NCBI RefSeq assembly: GCF_000812465.1 | Contig: NZ_JWMA01000006.1 | Coordinates: 62,001-126,000 of the forward strand | Direction of reading: 5' to 3' | DNA: 64,000 nt | Source: Cupriavidus sp. IDO | GTDB taxonomy: Bacteria > Pseudomonadota > Gammaproteobacteria > Burkholderiales > Burkholderiaceae | Shown: in pieces, positions 42,915 through 54,419 of the stretch | How positions within the stretch are numbered: position 1 is the stretch's first letter | Layout: each line of letters opens with the position of its first letter | Program-made: the position numbers and the translations under genes | The notes under the pieces: generated by a model | The model's input: the letters and a program-made list of their open reading frames with translations, nothing else | Databases searched by the model: none | What the model was told of the DNA's origin: nothing

Positions 42915-43214
42915 ATGTCGTACAAGCACTCGACAAAACAAGACTCGAAATGGTTGCATCCGAACGAGTCCCTCGAATGCGTCTCGCTTGATGGCGAGAC
43001 GATCTTCTATAGCGAGACAAAGAAAGGGTATTTTGGTGTGTCCGGGATAGCGGCCGAGATCTTGACGATTTCTCGAAGATTTCGCGCAGGAATACGCTCG
43101 GACGACCTCATCGATGAGATTGCGGGTGGCCGGTCACTGGGGGACGACGATAGGCAATTGATCTTGGACGGCGTCGCCACATTAATCGATCTGAGTGCCC
43201 TTTATGAAAAATGA
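42915..43214 (+). CDS. Lasso B1 protein: PqqD-like RiPP recognition element
   Basis: A 99-residue protein from ATG 42915. The PqqD-like layout is visible: a short beta region (LECVSLDGETIFYSETKKGY), GVSGIAAEILTISRRF as the first helix, an IRSDDLIDEIAGG segment, and a terminal helix with VATLIDLSALYEK. Such stand-alone RREs bind the precursor leader and hand it to B2 and C. In most proteobacterial lasso clusters RRE and peptidase are fused; here they are separate. The end overlaps the B2 start by 11 bases, so translation is coupled. Ribosome-binding site weak. Confidence 0.8.
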   Translation: MSYKHSTKQDSKWLHPNESLECVSLDGETIFYSETKKGYFGVSGIAAEILTISRRFRAGIRSDDLIDEIAGGRSLGDDDRQLILDGVATLIDLSALYEK

Positions 43215-43668
43215 CGGCGCGTACGTCTTTCTTGCCCATAGCCTCGTGCGAGCCATGCTGCTCAGCCAGCCGATCAGCGACGCCTATCTTGGCATTTTCA
43301 AATCGATTTTCCCCGGTGCGGTCAGGGGCGAGTTCGCGAGCGCAGTCGGCCATATCGACCGGTCTTATCTTCAGGAAGTCTGCGATTTCATCTACCGAGC
43401 CGACCTGCTCGAAATTGGCGGCGCGTCGTGCTATTCGGCCAGCATCGTCGTTCAAGCCCTGGCATTTTTGCATGGCATTCCGAGCGACATGGTGATCGGC
43501 GTTAAAAGGCAGGATGAGAAGATCGTCGGACATGCGTGGGTCGAATTGTGTCGCGAGGGATCGAGGCCGGAGATCGTCAATCCAGGATGCACGGATTTGA
43601 ACGAATATCGTGCACTGACGCGCATGAATCCTGAAACGGCCGTCACGGGATGGGTTGCCTCGATATGA
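43204..43668 (+). CDS. Lasso B2 protein: transglutaminase-like leader peptidase
   Basis: A 154-residue cysteine protease of the transglutaminase core-3 type (McjB C-domain-like). Nucleophile C76 in GGASCYSASIVVQALAFLHG and H110 in IVGHAWVEL are in the family's positions; the third residue is probably in the following DLNEY/NPG stretch but is not certain. It removes the leader before cyclisation, using ATP in the B2/C complex. Starts inside the B1 gene and overlaps the C start (ATGA), so B1-B2-C form one translational unit. GTG 43195 is an alternative start. Confidence 0.85.
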   Translation: MKNDGAYVFLAHSLVRAMLLSQPISDAYLGIFKSIFPGAVRGEFASAVGHIDRSYLQEVCDFIYRADLLEIGGASCYSASIVVQALAFLHGIPSDMVIGVKRQDEKIVGHAWVELCREGSRPEIVNPGCTDLNEYRALTRMNPETAVTGWVASI

Positions 43669-45596
43669 AACTCTGGACGGTAGTGGTGAACGGCGCGACT
43701 GCGGACGTCGACGCCTACATCGACGATCTACTCGATGCGTTGGCCGATGTTCAGGTCGATAGTGCGAAGAGGATGACTCACTGCTGGGCGACATTGATCG
43801 AGATGGATGTCCGCCTGTGCGAAGCCGAACGCCGGTTCCCCCGATGGGTCGAGACATCGGACAGCGACACTGCCTATAGCGGTTGGTTGCGCGACCTGGG
43901 CAGCGGTGCGCTCTATTCGGCATTCCGCCAAGACGCGCTTCCACTTGATCCGTCGAAATGCGCCGTGCTCGGAGAGTTCAGCTATGCGTCGGTCCGGCCG
44001 GATCGCGTGATCTTGATGACCGACCACTATGCGACGCACCCGATTTACTACTGGCGCGGCAAGAGTGGGCAATGGGTGGCGAGCAACGATCTGAGGCTGC
44101 TCTTGCTGTGCCGCCTTGTGCCGCTAGAAATCAGGCGCGACTCGTGCATGGAGCACCTGACGCAATCCGTCATGGTGGGGGAAAACGAATTGGCTGGCGG
44201 AGCGACATTCTTCTCAGGGGTGCTGAAGATGCCGGTGGACAGCGTACTGAGCATCGACAGAACGGGACGAGCGTTCGGGCTGACGCCGGCGCGCGAGGAA
44301 GCCGCTTTCCGGCTCGACGGCACGATCTCCCGCCGTGAAGACTTCGAGCAGGCGTTTCGTGCTCGTCTGGATGCCTGTGTGCTCGACCGCATCGAGGCCG
44401 GCGCGAGCGGAATCTTGTTGAGCGGCGGCGTTGACTCCAATACTGTCCTCGGTGCGAGCCTCTCGACACGCAGACGCCCCGCGCCCTTCTGCGCCACCAT
44501 GGGCTTCAGGGATGGCGATCTCGCGATGAGCCAGGACGACAAGCTCGTCGAGGCGCTGGTTCGGCACTGCGGCGTTCCTCACCGGTTCATCTACGCCGAC
44601 GATTTCCTGCGTCTGCCGACGCTGGATGATGCCTGCGCCTATGTCGATGGGCCCGACGCAGCCGCCAATCCGCTCGCCAAGGAAGCCTGCGCACGTGTGT
44701 TCCAGGATCACCACGTCTCGCTCGTCATGACGGGCGAAGGGGGAGATGCCATTCTTGGCGAATCGATGCATCCCTGGATTCTCGATTCGATTCGCGAACA
44801 TGACGGGATCGAAGCGCTCCACAAGTACGTGACAGAAAACCTCGGCGTTCGAGCCTTCTCGCGAGCTTACTTTCGTAAGGTGCTGACCTCGCTGTCGCCC
44901 CACTTTGGGAGGCACGAGTGGCTTGAGAAGGAATCGGCCGAAAGGTACGCGAAACTGCCGGATTACCTGGGAGAGCGCCTGCGCGAGGCGGTGCAGCGCC
45001 ATGCGCACTCCGGAATCGGGCACGTAAGGCATTCGCAAACGCGATACTTGGGCCACGACTATATCAAGGCGATGCTCTATCCGCGGGCGACCTACTTCGA
45101 CACTTTGAATCTCTACTGCACCCACTCCCATCCGTTTCTCGACCCGCGGATGATCTCGTTCGCACTCGCGTGTCCACCGCATCTTCACCACGACTACAGG
45201 CGCCTGAATCGCGCGAATCCCTACGCGACGTCGAAAATGCTGGCGCGAAACGCCTATCGCGATGCACTGCCGGCTTTTGCGGCGGAGAAAACGAGCAAGA
45301 CGAGCTATGCGCCGATGGCGCGGCGAATGTTCCACAATAGCGCGAGTGCACTGCTGCGCTTGGCCGATCGGTCGATGATTCTGAATGACTGGGGGCTCGT
45401 CGATCAGGTGCGCTTCCGCCGCCATCTGATGGCTTATATTGTCGCGACGGAAGACCCCAACACCCAGCTTGGCACTCAGTATCACTACATTCGCGGTGTG
45501 ACCGACCTTGAGGCTTGGCTCGTCAAATTCTCCGGAGCGCGGCCTTCCGTCGTCAAGCATTTGAAATTCCGTCCAGCCCGCTCCCTTGCGGGCTAA
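43665..45596 (+). CDS. Lasso-peptide cyclase (C), asparagine synthetase-like
   Basis: A 643-residue protein from ATG 43665, which overlaps the B2 stop. N-terminal half: glutaminase-like fold without the catalytic Cys (CAVLGEFSYASVRPDRVILM, then HYATHPIYYWRGKSGQW). C-terminal half: PP-loop ATP pyrophosphatase domain with LLSGGVDSNTV (S253) and MTGEGGDAILGE. It adenylates the side chain of the ring Asp and joins it to the core N-terminus. It is clearly related to the truncated copy at 37 kb but not a recent duplicate, since little local sequence is shared. Full length for the family. Confidence 0.9.
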   Translation: MKLWTVVVNGATADVDAYIDDLLDALADVQVDSAKRMTHCWATLIEMDVRLCEAERRFPRWVETSDSDTAYSGWLRDLGSGALYSAFRQDALPLDPSKCAVLGEFSYASVRPDRVILMTDHYATHPIYYWRGKSGQWVASNDLRLLLLCRLVPLEIRRDSCMEHLTQSVMVGENELAGGATFFSGVLKMPVDSVLSIDRTGRAFGLTPAREEAAFRLDGTISRREDFEQAFRARLDACVLDRIEAGASGILLSGGVDSNTVLGASLSTRRRPAPFCATMGFRDGDLAMSQDDKLVEALVRHCGVPHRFIYADDFLRLPTLDDACAYVDGPDAAANPLAKEACARVFQDHHVSLVMTGEGGDAILGESMHPWILDSIREHDGIEALHKYVTENLGVRAFSRAYFRKVLTSLSPHFGRHEWLEKESAERYAKLPDYLGERLREAVQRHAHSGIGHVRHSQTRYLGHDYIKAMLYPRATYFDTLNLYCTHSHPFLDPRMISFALACPPHLHHDYRRLNRANPYATSKMLARNAYRDALPAFAAEKTSKTSYAPMARRMFHNSASALLRLADRSMILNDWGLVDQVRFRRHLMAYIVATEDPNTQLGTQYHYIRGVTDLEAWLVKFSGARPSVVKHLKFRPARSLAG

Positions 45597-45606
45597 GTGA
45601 GTCACA

Positions 45607-47433
45607 ATGCAAGCTTGGGAGATCTTGCGCAATCTCGGCGATACACTGTCACTACTGTGGCGAGCGGCGCCACGAACACTGTGCCTCGCCATTGCGTCGA
45701 ACCTCATCGTCGGCGTCATACCGAGCGTGCTGCTCTATATCAACGCGCAGCTCATCGAGCGCCTGACGTCCAACGCAGCCGTAGCCGCTGTCATGGCGCT
45801 CGTCATCGCCTACTTCATACTTGGCGGCTTTCACGATGGCTTGAATGCGATATCGAGCTTCATCGTGGACACGCTTCGAGATTCGGCCCGCATTCTGCTG
45901 AAGCGGGAGGTGAATTCGATCGTCGCGACGTTTCCGAATCTCAGCATACACGAAGACGCCGATCTGCGCGAAACGGCGATCCTCGCGACTGACGCGAGCG
46001 ACCAGATTGGCGACCTTGTCCTGCATCTGTACGCAGTGTGCGTCGGGACCGTGATGATCGTTCCGATCCTGCTTCTAACGGCGCAGACGGCGTGGTGGAT
46101 TCCCATCCTGATGTTGGCCGGTATGGTGCCGACCGTCTTGTTCCGCGCGCGGGCCGAGCGCGAAAGCTGGGATGTCCAGGAGCATCATGCGGCGACGTTC
46201 AACGAGCTGCGCATCCTTGAGCGGATTCTGACGCAGCCCGAATTCGCCAAGGACTTGCGCATCTATCGAATGCAGGAGCGCCTGCTGGAAACGTGGCAGG
46301 GTCTCTACGACAACTATCTCGAGACCATCAAGCGAGTCCGCACGCGCAACGCGCTCAAGCTCGCCGCGACGTCGCTGACGGCGAGCGTCTGCATCGGTCT
46401 ACCGCTTTATGTCGTCATCGACGGATTCCAGATCGGCAAGTTCAGCATCGCTCAGCTCGCGTTCCTGCTCGGAGCGCTCGTTCAGTTGAAGGACGGGTTG
46501 GCGGCGATCATTTACAACATCGGCGATCTGTTACGCGTTTCCTATGCCATTCGCCCATTCCGCAAGTTGATCGCCCTTCACGCTGCGGAGCAGAAGCCGG
46601 CCGCCGCCCCTGCTCGCCCGACGCCGCCAGTGCGCGAAACGTCGGTGGCCGCGCTCTGCGTGACGTTGCGCAACGTGGGTCTGCGGTACCGCGATGCCGA
46701 GCGCTCGGCGCTTGATCAGATCAACCTGGAGATTCGCGATCGAGAGGTCGTTGCGATCGTAGGCGAGAACGGTGCCGGTAAGACGACCCTGCTCAAATTG
46801 TTGAGCGGGCTCTACGAGCCGACGACGGGCGAGCTGGCGTGGTCGGCGGCCCAGCATCCTCCGCGTGTGGTCGGCGTGTTTCAGGACTTTTCGCGCTTTC
46901 CACTCGACGTGCGCGAGAACCTCGTCGAGCACGACATGCGGCAAGCCCACGAGTACCTGAAGGCAGTTGGCCTCGAGTTCCTCATTCGCCACCCGGGTAC
47001 GCCTTTGACCACCGAGATGGCAGGCGGATTCGACTTATCAGGAGGGCAGTGGCAAAGGCTAGCAATCGCACGTGCAATGGCGCATGCCGGCGAGGCCGAC
47101 CTGCTCGTTTTCGACGAACCCACTTCAGCGCTCGATCCGGAATCCGAGGCGGACATCATGCGGCTCATTCTCGAGCTCGCTGAGCAACGGACGACCGTCA
47201 TCGTCAGCCACCGCCTCGCGTTGACTCGTTTCGTTGATCGCATCGTCGTACTTGACAACGGCCGTCTCATTGAGGAGGGGTCTCACGAGGAACTCATCGC
47301 GCGAAACGGGAAGTATGCGCGGATGTTTCATAGTCAAGCCATGTTCTATCAGGAGAGCGTGCCGGAGGGACCCATTGCAATACGCCGGTTTGATGTGCTA
47401 ATGGGGAGGAAGTCGAAGAGATCGGACCGATGA
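45607..47433 (+). CDS. Lasso-peptide ABC exporter (D)
   Basis: A 608-residue homodimeric type I exporter. Membrane domain to about residue 335 (AVVAAVMALVIAYFILGGFH, IGDLVLHLYAVCVGTVMIV and others), then ATPase with Walker A GENGAGKTTLLKLLSG (G386), Q-loop VFQDFSRFPLDV, signature LSGGQWQRLAIARAMA, Walker [16 protein letters not shown] and H-loop IVSHRLAL. It exports the mature peptide and gives immunity. Starts 10 bases after the cyclase; no peptidase domain. Confidence 0.9.
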   Translation: MQAWEILRNLGDTLSLLWRAAPRTLCLAIASNLIVGVIPSVLLYINAQLIERLTSNAAVAAVMALVIAYFILGGFHDGLNAISSFIVDTLRDSARILLKREVNSIVATFPNLSIHEDADLRETAILATDASDQIGDLVLHLYAVCVGTVMIVPILLLTAQTAWWIPILMLAGMVPTVLFRARAERESWDVQEHHAATFNELRILERILTQPEFAKDLRIYRMQERLLETWQGLYDNYLETIKRVRTRNALKLAATSLTASVCIGLPLYVVIDGFQIGKFSIAQLAFLLGALVQLKDGLAAIIYNIGDLLRVSYAIRPFRKLIALHAAEQKPAAAPARPTPPVRETSVAALCVTLRNVGLRYRDAERSALDQINLEIRDREVVAIVGENGAGKTTLLKLLSGLYEPTTGELAWSAAQHPPRVVGVFQDFSRFPLDVRENLVEHDMRQAHEYLKAVGLEFLIRHPGTPLTTEMAGGFDLSGGQWQRLAIARAMAHAGEADLLVFDEPTSALDPESEADIMRLILELAEQRTTVIVSHRLALTRFVDRIVVLDNGRLIEEGSHEELIARNGKYARMFHSQAMFYQESVPEGPIAIRRFDVLMGRKSKRSDR

Positions 47434-47456
47434 CGCCCCCACTGAATTCGTCTCGG

Positions 47457-47628
47457 AAACGCGTGTTCAGGCGGCCGTACCGTCCGTTCGATGCGATCCT
47501 GTCTGCCGAATCTGCGAGACATGCATCAAGAAGTTGGCTGTGCAGGAAGTCCTGACGACTTCGACGCCATCCTCGTCCAGCCGCCCTGATTTAGAGTTGG
47601 GGCGCGAACGGTCATCCGCGTTATGACC
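47457..47628. repeat. Direct repeat R, copy 2 (pairs with 36555-36725)
   Basis: Second copy of the 170-bp block; starts 24 bases after the exporter stop. Together with copy 1 it brackets the cyclase/exporter remnant of module 1 plus the lasso cluster of module 2. No gene recognised inside. Confidence 0.88.
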
Positions 47629-47958
47629 GTAGGTGCCACCAACATGAACGAGCAGTTCGTTGGCTACAGTAGCCAGGGCCGGGCCGCGCTCGACCCGGAC
47701 AAGCCGGACTTCTGCTCGATCACGCATTTCACCGGCTTCTCCACAAGCGATGACGGTACCTCGGCGGCAACCCCGATCGCGGCGGGCGTGGTGGCGTTGA
47801 TGAAGAAGGCCAAGCCATCATTGACGCAGGATGAGGCCAAAGCGGCCCTGAAAGCCACCGCAAAGGGCATCGGCCTGGTTGGCTTCGATCAGCACTCGGG
47901 TGCCGGGATCATCCGCGCGAAGGCTGCCTACGATGTCGTCGCGGTTCCTGCCGAGTAG
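47623..47958 (+). pseudogene. Subtilisin-like (S8) protease, C-terminal fragment
   Basis: 111 residues that match only the last part of a subtilase: TVGATNMNEQFVGYSSQGR, the catalytic-Ser motif DDGTSAATPIAAGVVALMKK, and QDEAKAALKATA. The Asp and His of the triad and the propeptide are missing, and the homology begins where repeat R ends. It cannot be active. Confidence 0.85.
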
Positions 47959-48422
47959 GACGGAGGGAATCCCAGGGCGGATTCTGCACGGGTGGTGGCG
48001 GCGTTTCGTCGCCCACGTCCCCTGCAGCCAGCACGCCAACCGTTGCATCAACACAAGTCGCGAGAAGTCATCCTCCGGCATTTGCTGCCTACCCCAGTGG
48101 GTCCGGCGGACAAGCTGCTGAGTTTCAAGCGACGCCATGGCCATTTGCTGCCGCCCCTGCGTGCGAACGTCGAGGCCCATTGCACGGTCGTGACCACGCT
48201 CCAGGACGCGAACGACCGCCTAGAAGCCAATGAGGCGTTCCTGCTGAAGATCCCAGACTGGTCAACATCGGGAGCAATGAGGAGTTGCATCGCAAGTCAC
48301 TTGAAGTCTCGAGGGCACCGGCCTGGCCGCCGCGCGCGGCCGCGGCCGCGGCCGTCCGCAAGAAAGCTTCAACCAAGGTTCCCGCACTTCGTACGTAATG
48401 GCGCGCCGCGCGGGCCTAGACG
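47959..48422. other. Stretch without a recognised gene
   Basis: About 460 bases between the protease fragment and the ParE downstream flank. A plus-strand frame around 48180-48300 (TLQDANDRLEANEAFLLKIP) has protein-like composition but no recognised family and no start signal; it may be a relic. Confidence 0.35.
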
Positions 48423-48582
48423 TTGCGCATCGTGCGCAGGAAGCGTTCCGGCGCTGGGCGTGGTTGACCATGGCATGGCGGGGACGGCGTCGGCTGGCCG
48501 GGCGGCCTCAATTGAACAACAGCGCGGCATAGTTGCGGGCGCTGTGCAGCACGTGCAGCACGTCGATGCGCGCGGGCGGATC
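48423..48582. repeat. Repeat P, copy 2: parE 3' end and flank (pairs with 36727-36887)
   Basis: This is the source-like copy, with the intact parE gene continuing past its right end. Copy 1 stops abruptly at 36887 inside the gene. In copy 1, blocks R and P are adjacent; here they are 794 bases apart. Confidence 0.85.
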
Positions 48583-48813
48583 GCCCACCACGCGGTAGAA
48601 GATCTGGTAATTTCCATGTACGCGGTGCCGGATGCCGCAGTCCTCGTAGCGGGGCACCAGCGGGAAGGCGAGCGGCATGTCGGCGAGCGACAGGCACCGG
48701 TCGCGCAACTCCTGTACGAAGGAGAGCGCGCGGCGCGGGTTGTCGCGGGCAATGTAGTCGGCGATAGCTTCGAGTTCGGCCTCGGCCAGCGGCGTCAGGC
48801 GAACGACGATCAT
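48508..48813 (-). CDS. parE: ParE/RelE-family toxin
   Basis: A 101-residue toxin of the RelE/ParE superfamily: RLTPLAEAELEAIADYIARD at the N-terminus, then PLVPRYEDCGIRHRVHGNYQIFYRV and the terminal strand IDVLHVLHSARN. ParE-type toxins poison DNA gyrase; RelE-type cleave mRNA. The paired antitoxin is ParD-like and there are no clear RNase residues, so ParE is favoured. It overlaps the antitoxin gene by four bases. A typical stabilising module of islands and plasmids. Confidence 0.88.
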   Translation of the reverse strand: MIVVRLTPLAEAELEAIADYIARDNPRRALSFVQELRDRCLSLADMPLAFPLVPRYEDCGIRHRVHGNYQIFYRVVGDPPARIDVLHVLHSARNYAALLFN

Positions 48814-49079
48814 GCGCCGCGCTCGGGTGTGCCGCCTGCCGCGGCGCGGTACTTGGCTTCGAGGCGGTCGAACACGGTGGCCGCGTCGGTGCCGCGGCCC
48901 GCGTCTGCCTCGGCCAGGCTTTGCGCGAGCGCTGCGTCCAGCGCCATCAACTGCGCTTCGCGGTCCTGGATCAGGCGCACGCCTTCGCGCAGCACTTCGC
49001 TCTTGGAGCCATAGCGGCCCGAGGCGACCAGCTCGGTCACGTAGCGCTCGAGTTGTTGACCAAGATCGGCACTGATCAT
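48810..49079 (-). CDS. parD: ParD-family antitoxin
   Basis: An 89-residue ribbon-helix-helix antitoxin: ISADLGQQLERYVTELVASG forms the strand and first helix and GSKSEVLREGVRLIQDREAQ the second. The acidic/flexible C-terminal half binds the toxin. The ATG at 49079 has AAAAGGAGCG upstream. The dyad at 49122 is a candidate operator for autoregulation. Confidence 0.88.
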   Translation of the reverse strand: MISADLGQQLERYVTELVASGRYGSKSEVLREGVRLIQDREAQLMALDAALAQSLAEADAGRGTDAATVFDRLEAKYRAAAGGTPERGA

Positions 49080-49121
49080 GGTTCGCTCCTTTTCAGACGG
49101 GTGCCGTGAGTGTACCCCCCC

Positions 49122-49138
49122 TTGATAATAGTTATCAA
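49122..49138. promoter_or_regulatory. Candidate ParD operator
   Basis: Perfect dyad TTGATAA-TAG-TTATCAA, 43 bases upstream of the parD start. Ribbon-helix-helix antitoxins bind such short dyads over their own promoter; TTGATAA and TTATCAA could also form part of the promoter. Confidence 0.6.
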
Positions 49139-49139
49139 A

Positions 49140-49528
49140 CTGACCGACTAACGTGCGGGCAAATGCACTGAAAGGCACCAAATGGGGGCTGGTGCCTTGC
49201 CCAAGTCGTGTCGGGCTAGCGAGCGGCCCGCAAAAAAGGAACACTCCGTAACGCGGAAGGCCCGGAATAAAAGTGGTATCGCAAACGGCCAGACGACAGG
49301 AGCACCCTTTTGTTGGTGACTTCCCGTCCGCAAATTCCCGTGTACGCCAACGCCGCAGCGGCGGCGAGCCACTGTGCTCGGCGGCGCGCCAACCTTGCCG
49401 ATAATGCTCAAAACAGACCTTTCATAAACCTCCCCAGCGCCCTTGGTTTACGAAACTAAAAAATTGATCACTCAAAGTGTTCTTTTTACAAAGATTATGA
49501 ACCGCCCGCAGGCGGGCAGCGGCAGTGC
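49140..49528. other. Stretch without a recognised gene
   Basis: About 390 bases between the parD promoter region and the plus-strand integrase fragment. No recognised coding sequence. The AT-rich part near 49450-49500 has no dyad or T-run that I can call a terminator. Confidence 0.4.
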
Positions 49529-49675
49529 CTGGCGCACGACGAGGGACGTTCGTCGCGCTCGGTCTACAACAAGGCCGAGTACGCAGACCGGCGGCGCCAC
49601 ACGCTGCAGGAGTGGGCCGACATGGTCGATGCCTGGATCGATGCGGCCTTCGCACGCTCGGCCACAACTGCGTGA
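49529..49675 (+). pseudogene. Tyrosine integrase (P4-type), C-terminal fragment
   Basis: Forty-eight residues on the plus strand: LAHDEGRSSRSVYNKAEYAD followed by RRRHTLQEWADMVDAW and a stop. The L-A-H ... Y-N-(K/R)-A-E-Y ... R-R ... W-A-D pattern is the conserved end of P4-like island integrases; the Tyr of VYNKAEY is close to the recombinase nucleophile region. No upstream catalytic domain remains. It is opposite in orientation to the N-terminal fragment at 49812, so the two are not one gene simply cut in half. Confidence 0.75.
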
Positions 49676-49811
49676 CCCGGTTCAAGTCGCCTTCGACATG
49701 CAGGGTCGGCGTCGTAGCGCGACGGCAAGGCGAACTTGGAGCCGGCTGCGCAAGCGTGCAGCGCTACCAAGATGTCCAACGCCGGGCGCGACAGATAGAC
49801 TAGGAGCGAGT

Positions 49812-50102
49812 TGCGCCCTCGGGCCTACGAGTCTTCTCCCGCGGCTTCTGCAGAACCGGTGAAACACCGTCGCGTACCAGCTGCTTAGCAGCCCGCAGCC
49901 TTTTTCGCGCGACGGCAAGCGAGATGCCGCCGAAACCATAGCGGCCCATGGTCAGCATCTCGCGCCGGCCATTAATGCGATAGTCGTACCGGAAAGAAAT
50001 TGGGCCGGTCGGTCAGATGGCCACATACATACCATCGCGATCTGCGACCTTGGAAAGAATCGCGCGAGGCTTGAGGGTCCAAAGGGCGAGGTCTGTGAGC
50101 AT
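49812..50102 (-). pseudogene. Tyrosine integrase (P4-type), N-terminal arm domain fragment with stop
   Basis: The minus strand from ATG 50102 reads LTDLALWTLKPRAILSKVAD, RDGMYVAI, a TGA stop, then PTGPISFRYDYRINGRREML, TMGRYGFGGISLAVARKRLR and AAKQLVRDGVSP before the frame ends. This is the DUF4102 arm-binding domain of island integrases, with one internal stop codon. It is directed away from guaA, about 325 bases from the guaA stop, the usual place for an integrase that targets guaA. The catalytic domain is lost. Confidence 0.8.
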
Positions 50103-50108
50103 GAAATG

Positions 50109-50427
50109 GGTCTCCTGATCGAGGCGGCGGATTACCGTCACCCATCACGAGACCTACAGATCCGCGCGAACCCGCACGAAACCTAGCTTTTGAGATCAAT
50201 CACTACCGTCACGGCCGGTATTGCCATGGCGGCAAGAGACAGGCCTAGCCAGATGAGCTCGTTCGTACCGTCAGCTCTACCGCCAAATTAGGCGCTAGGG
50301 GGCATGGGAAGGGCGAGATTCGTATACAAACACTTTCCAAATCAACAACTTAGAAGAACCGCCTTCTAATTAACTATCTTTGAGCGATTTTCCAAGCTGT
50401 TGATTTATATGAGGAAATCCCTGCCCC

Positions 50428-50446
<19 letters not shown>
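50109..50446. repeat. Direct repeat S2, copy 2 (pairs with 40735-41073)
   Basis: Region between the integrase start and the guaA 3' end. In copy 2 the integrase relic still adjoins it; in copy 1 it is joined to a MacA fragment. It should hold the integrase promoter and arm sites. No terminator is visible downstream of guaA here. Confidence 0.85.
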
Positions 50447-52021
<1,575 letters not shown>

Positions 52022-52047
<26 letters not shown>

Positions 52048-52645
52048 GATGGGCGGATGGCGTTTCGTCCGGTTCGGGCTCGGTCATGACTTCGGTGCCG
52101 GGGCCGTAGCCGGGCGGCGGCGTGATGACCGGCTCGCGCCGGTATTCTGGGGATGGCGTCTGGCGCGCCGCGGGGGCAACGCCGGGTTCCTTGCGGGTTT
52201 CCTTCTTGTTTTCCTGTTCCTGCAGCTCGCGTTCGGCTCTCAGTTGCCGCTCGCGGTTGCGTACGCGCTTTGCTGCCGGGATCTGCACCGCGGCAAAGAA
52301 CGCCAGCACGACGGCAAGCACAGGCAGCCAGATCTTCCCTGCGCCCTGCAGCGGCAGTTCCAGGAAGATCATCCACGCGACGATCAGCAGCGCACTGGCC
52401 AGGTTGACCTGACCGACCGTGCGCGCCACCGGCACCGTCAGCTGGCCGTTGACCGTGGCCTGCCACAACAGCCAGGCGAGGCCGATCAGGGCCACCCCAA
52501 GCAACTGGCCGAACAGCGCCGGCTGGGGCTGCGGCAACTGCAGCGCAGCATACAGCGTGGTAAACGGGGACATCAGCAGCAGAATGCCGAGCATCAGGTC
52601 GAGCAAGGCATCGAAAAACAGCACGGCACGCAGCAATACCTTCAT
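52022..52645 (-). CDS. Membrane protein with a Pro/Glu-rich cytoplasmic tail
   Basis: A 207-residue protein from ATG 52645 with GAGGAGCGCC upstream. Four hydrophobic helices in the first 130 residues ([65 protein letters not shown]), then a charged and Pro-rich tail. I do not recognise a named family. It lies between guaB and guaA on the same strand, and its last codons overlap the guaA start, so co-transcription is likely. Confidence 0.7.
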
Positions 52646-52831
52646 TGGCGCTCCTCGTCTTGGACCCGGCCGGTGATGCGGCTGGCTTACAAGCAACGCA
52701 AGCGTGGCGTGCGGCAGGGCAATGGCGTTCCGGTCCGGCGCGGGCGGCGCGGCTGGCAGGCAGCGCACCGTTCCGCTCCTGACGGTCGTTCAGGCCGGCC
52801 CGCGCTTCACGCGTGGCCGGCCTTCGGCGCG

Positions 52832-54322
<1,491 letters not shown>

Positions 54323-54419
54323 TTATACAGGAATGGCGGACTTGCTGATGCACCGCAAAGCGCCTCCGGACCAACTCTCTGCTATGCTCGACGTCTTTTT
54401 TAGGCGGGGCGCGGCAAAG

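Noticed and set aside
47992..49014. A 340-residue plus-strand frame across the ParDE region
   Set aside because: Most of it is antisense to parE and parD; only a short protein-like stretch near 48200 is not explained by them, and that is mentioned separately.
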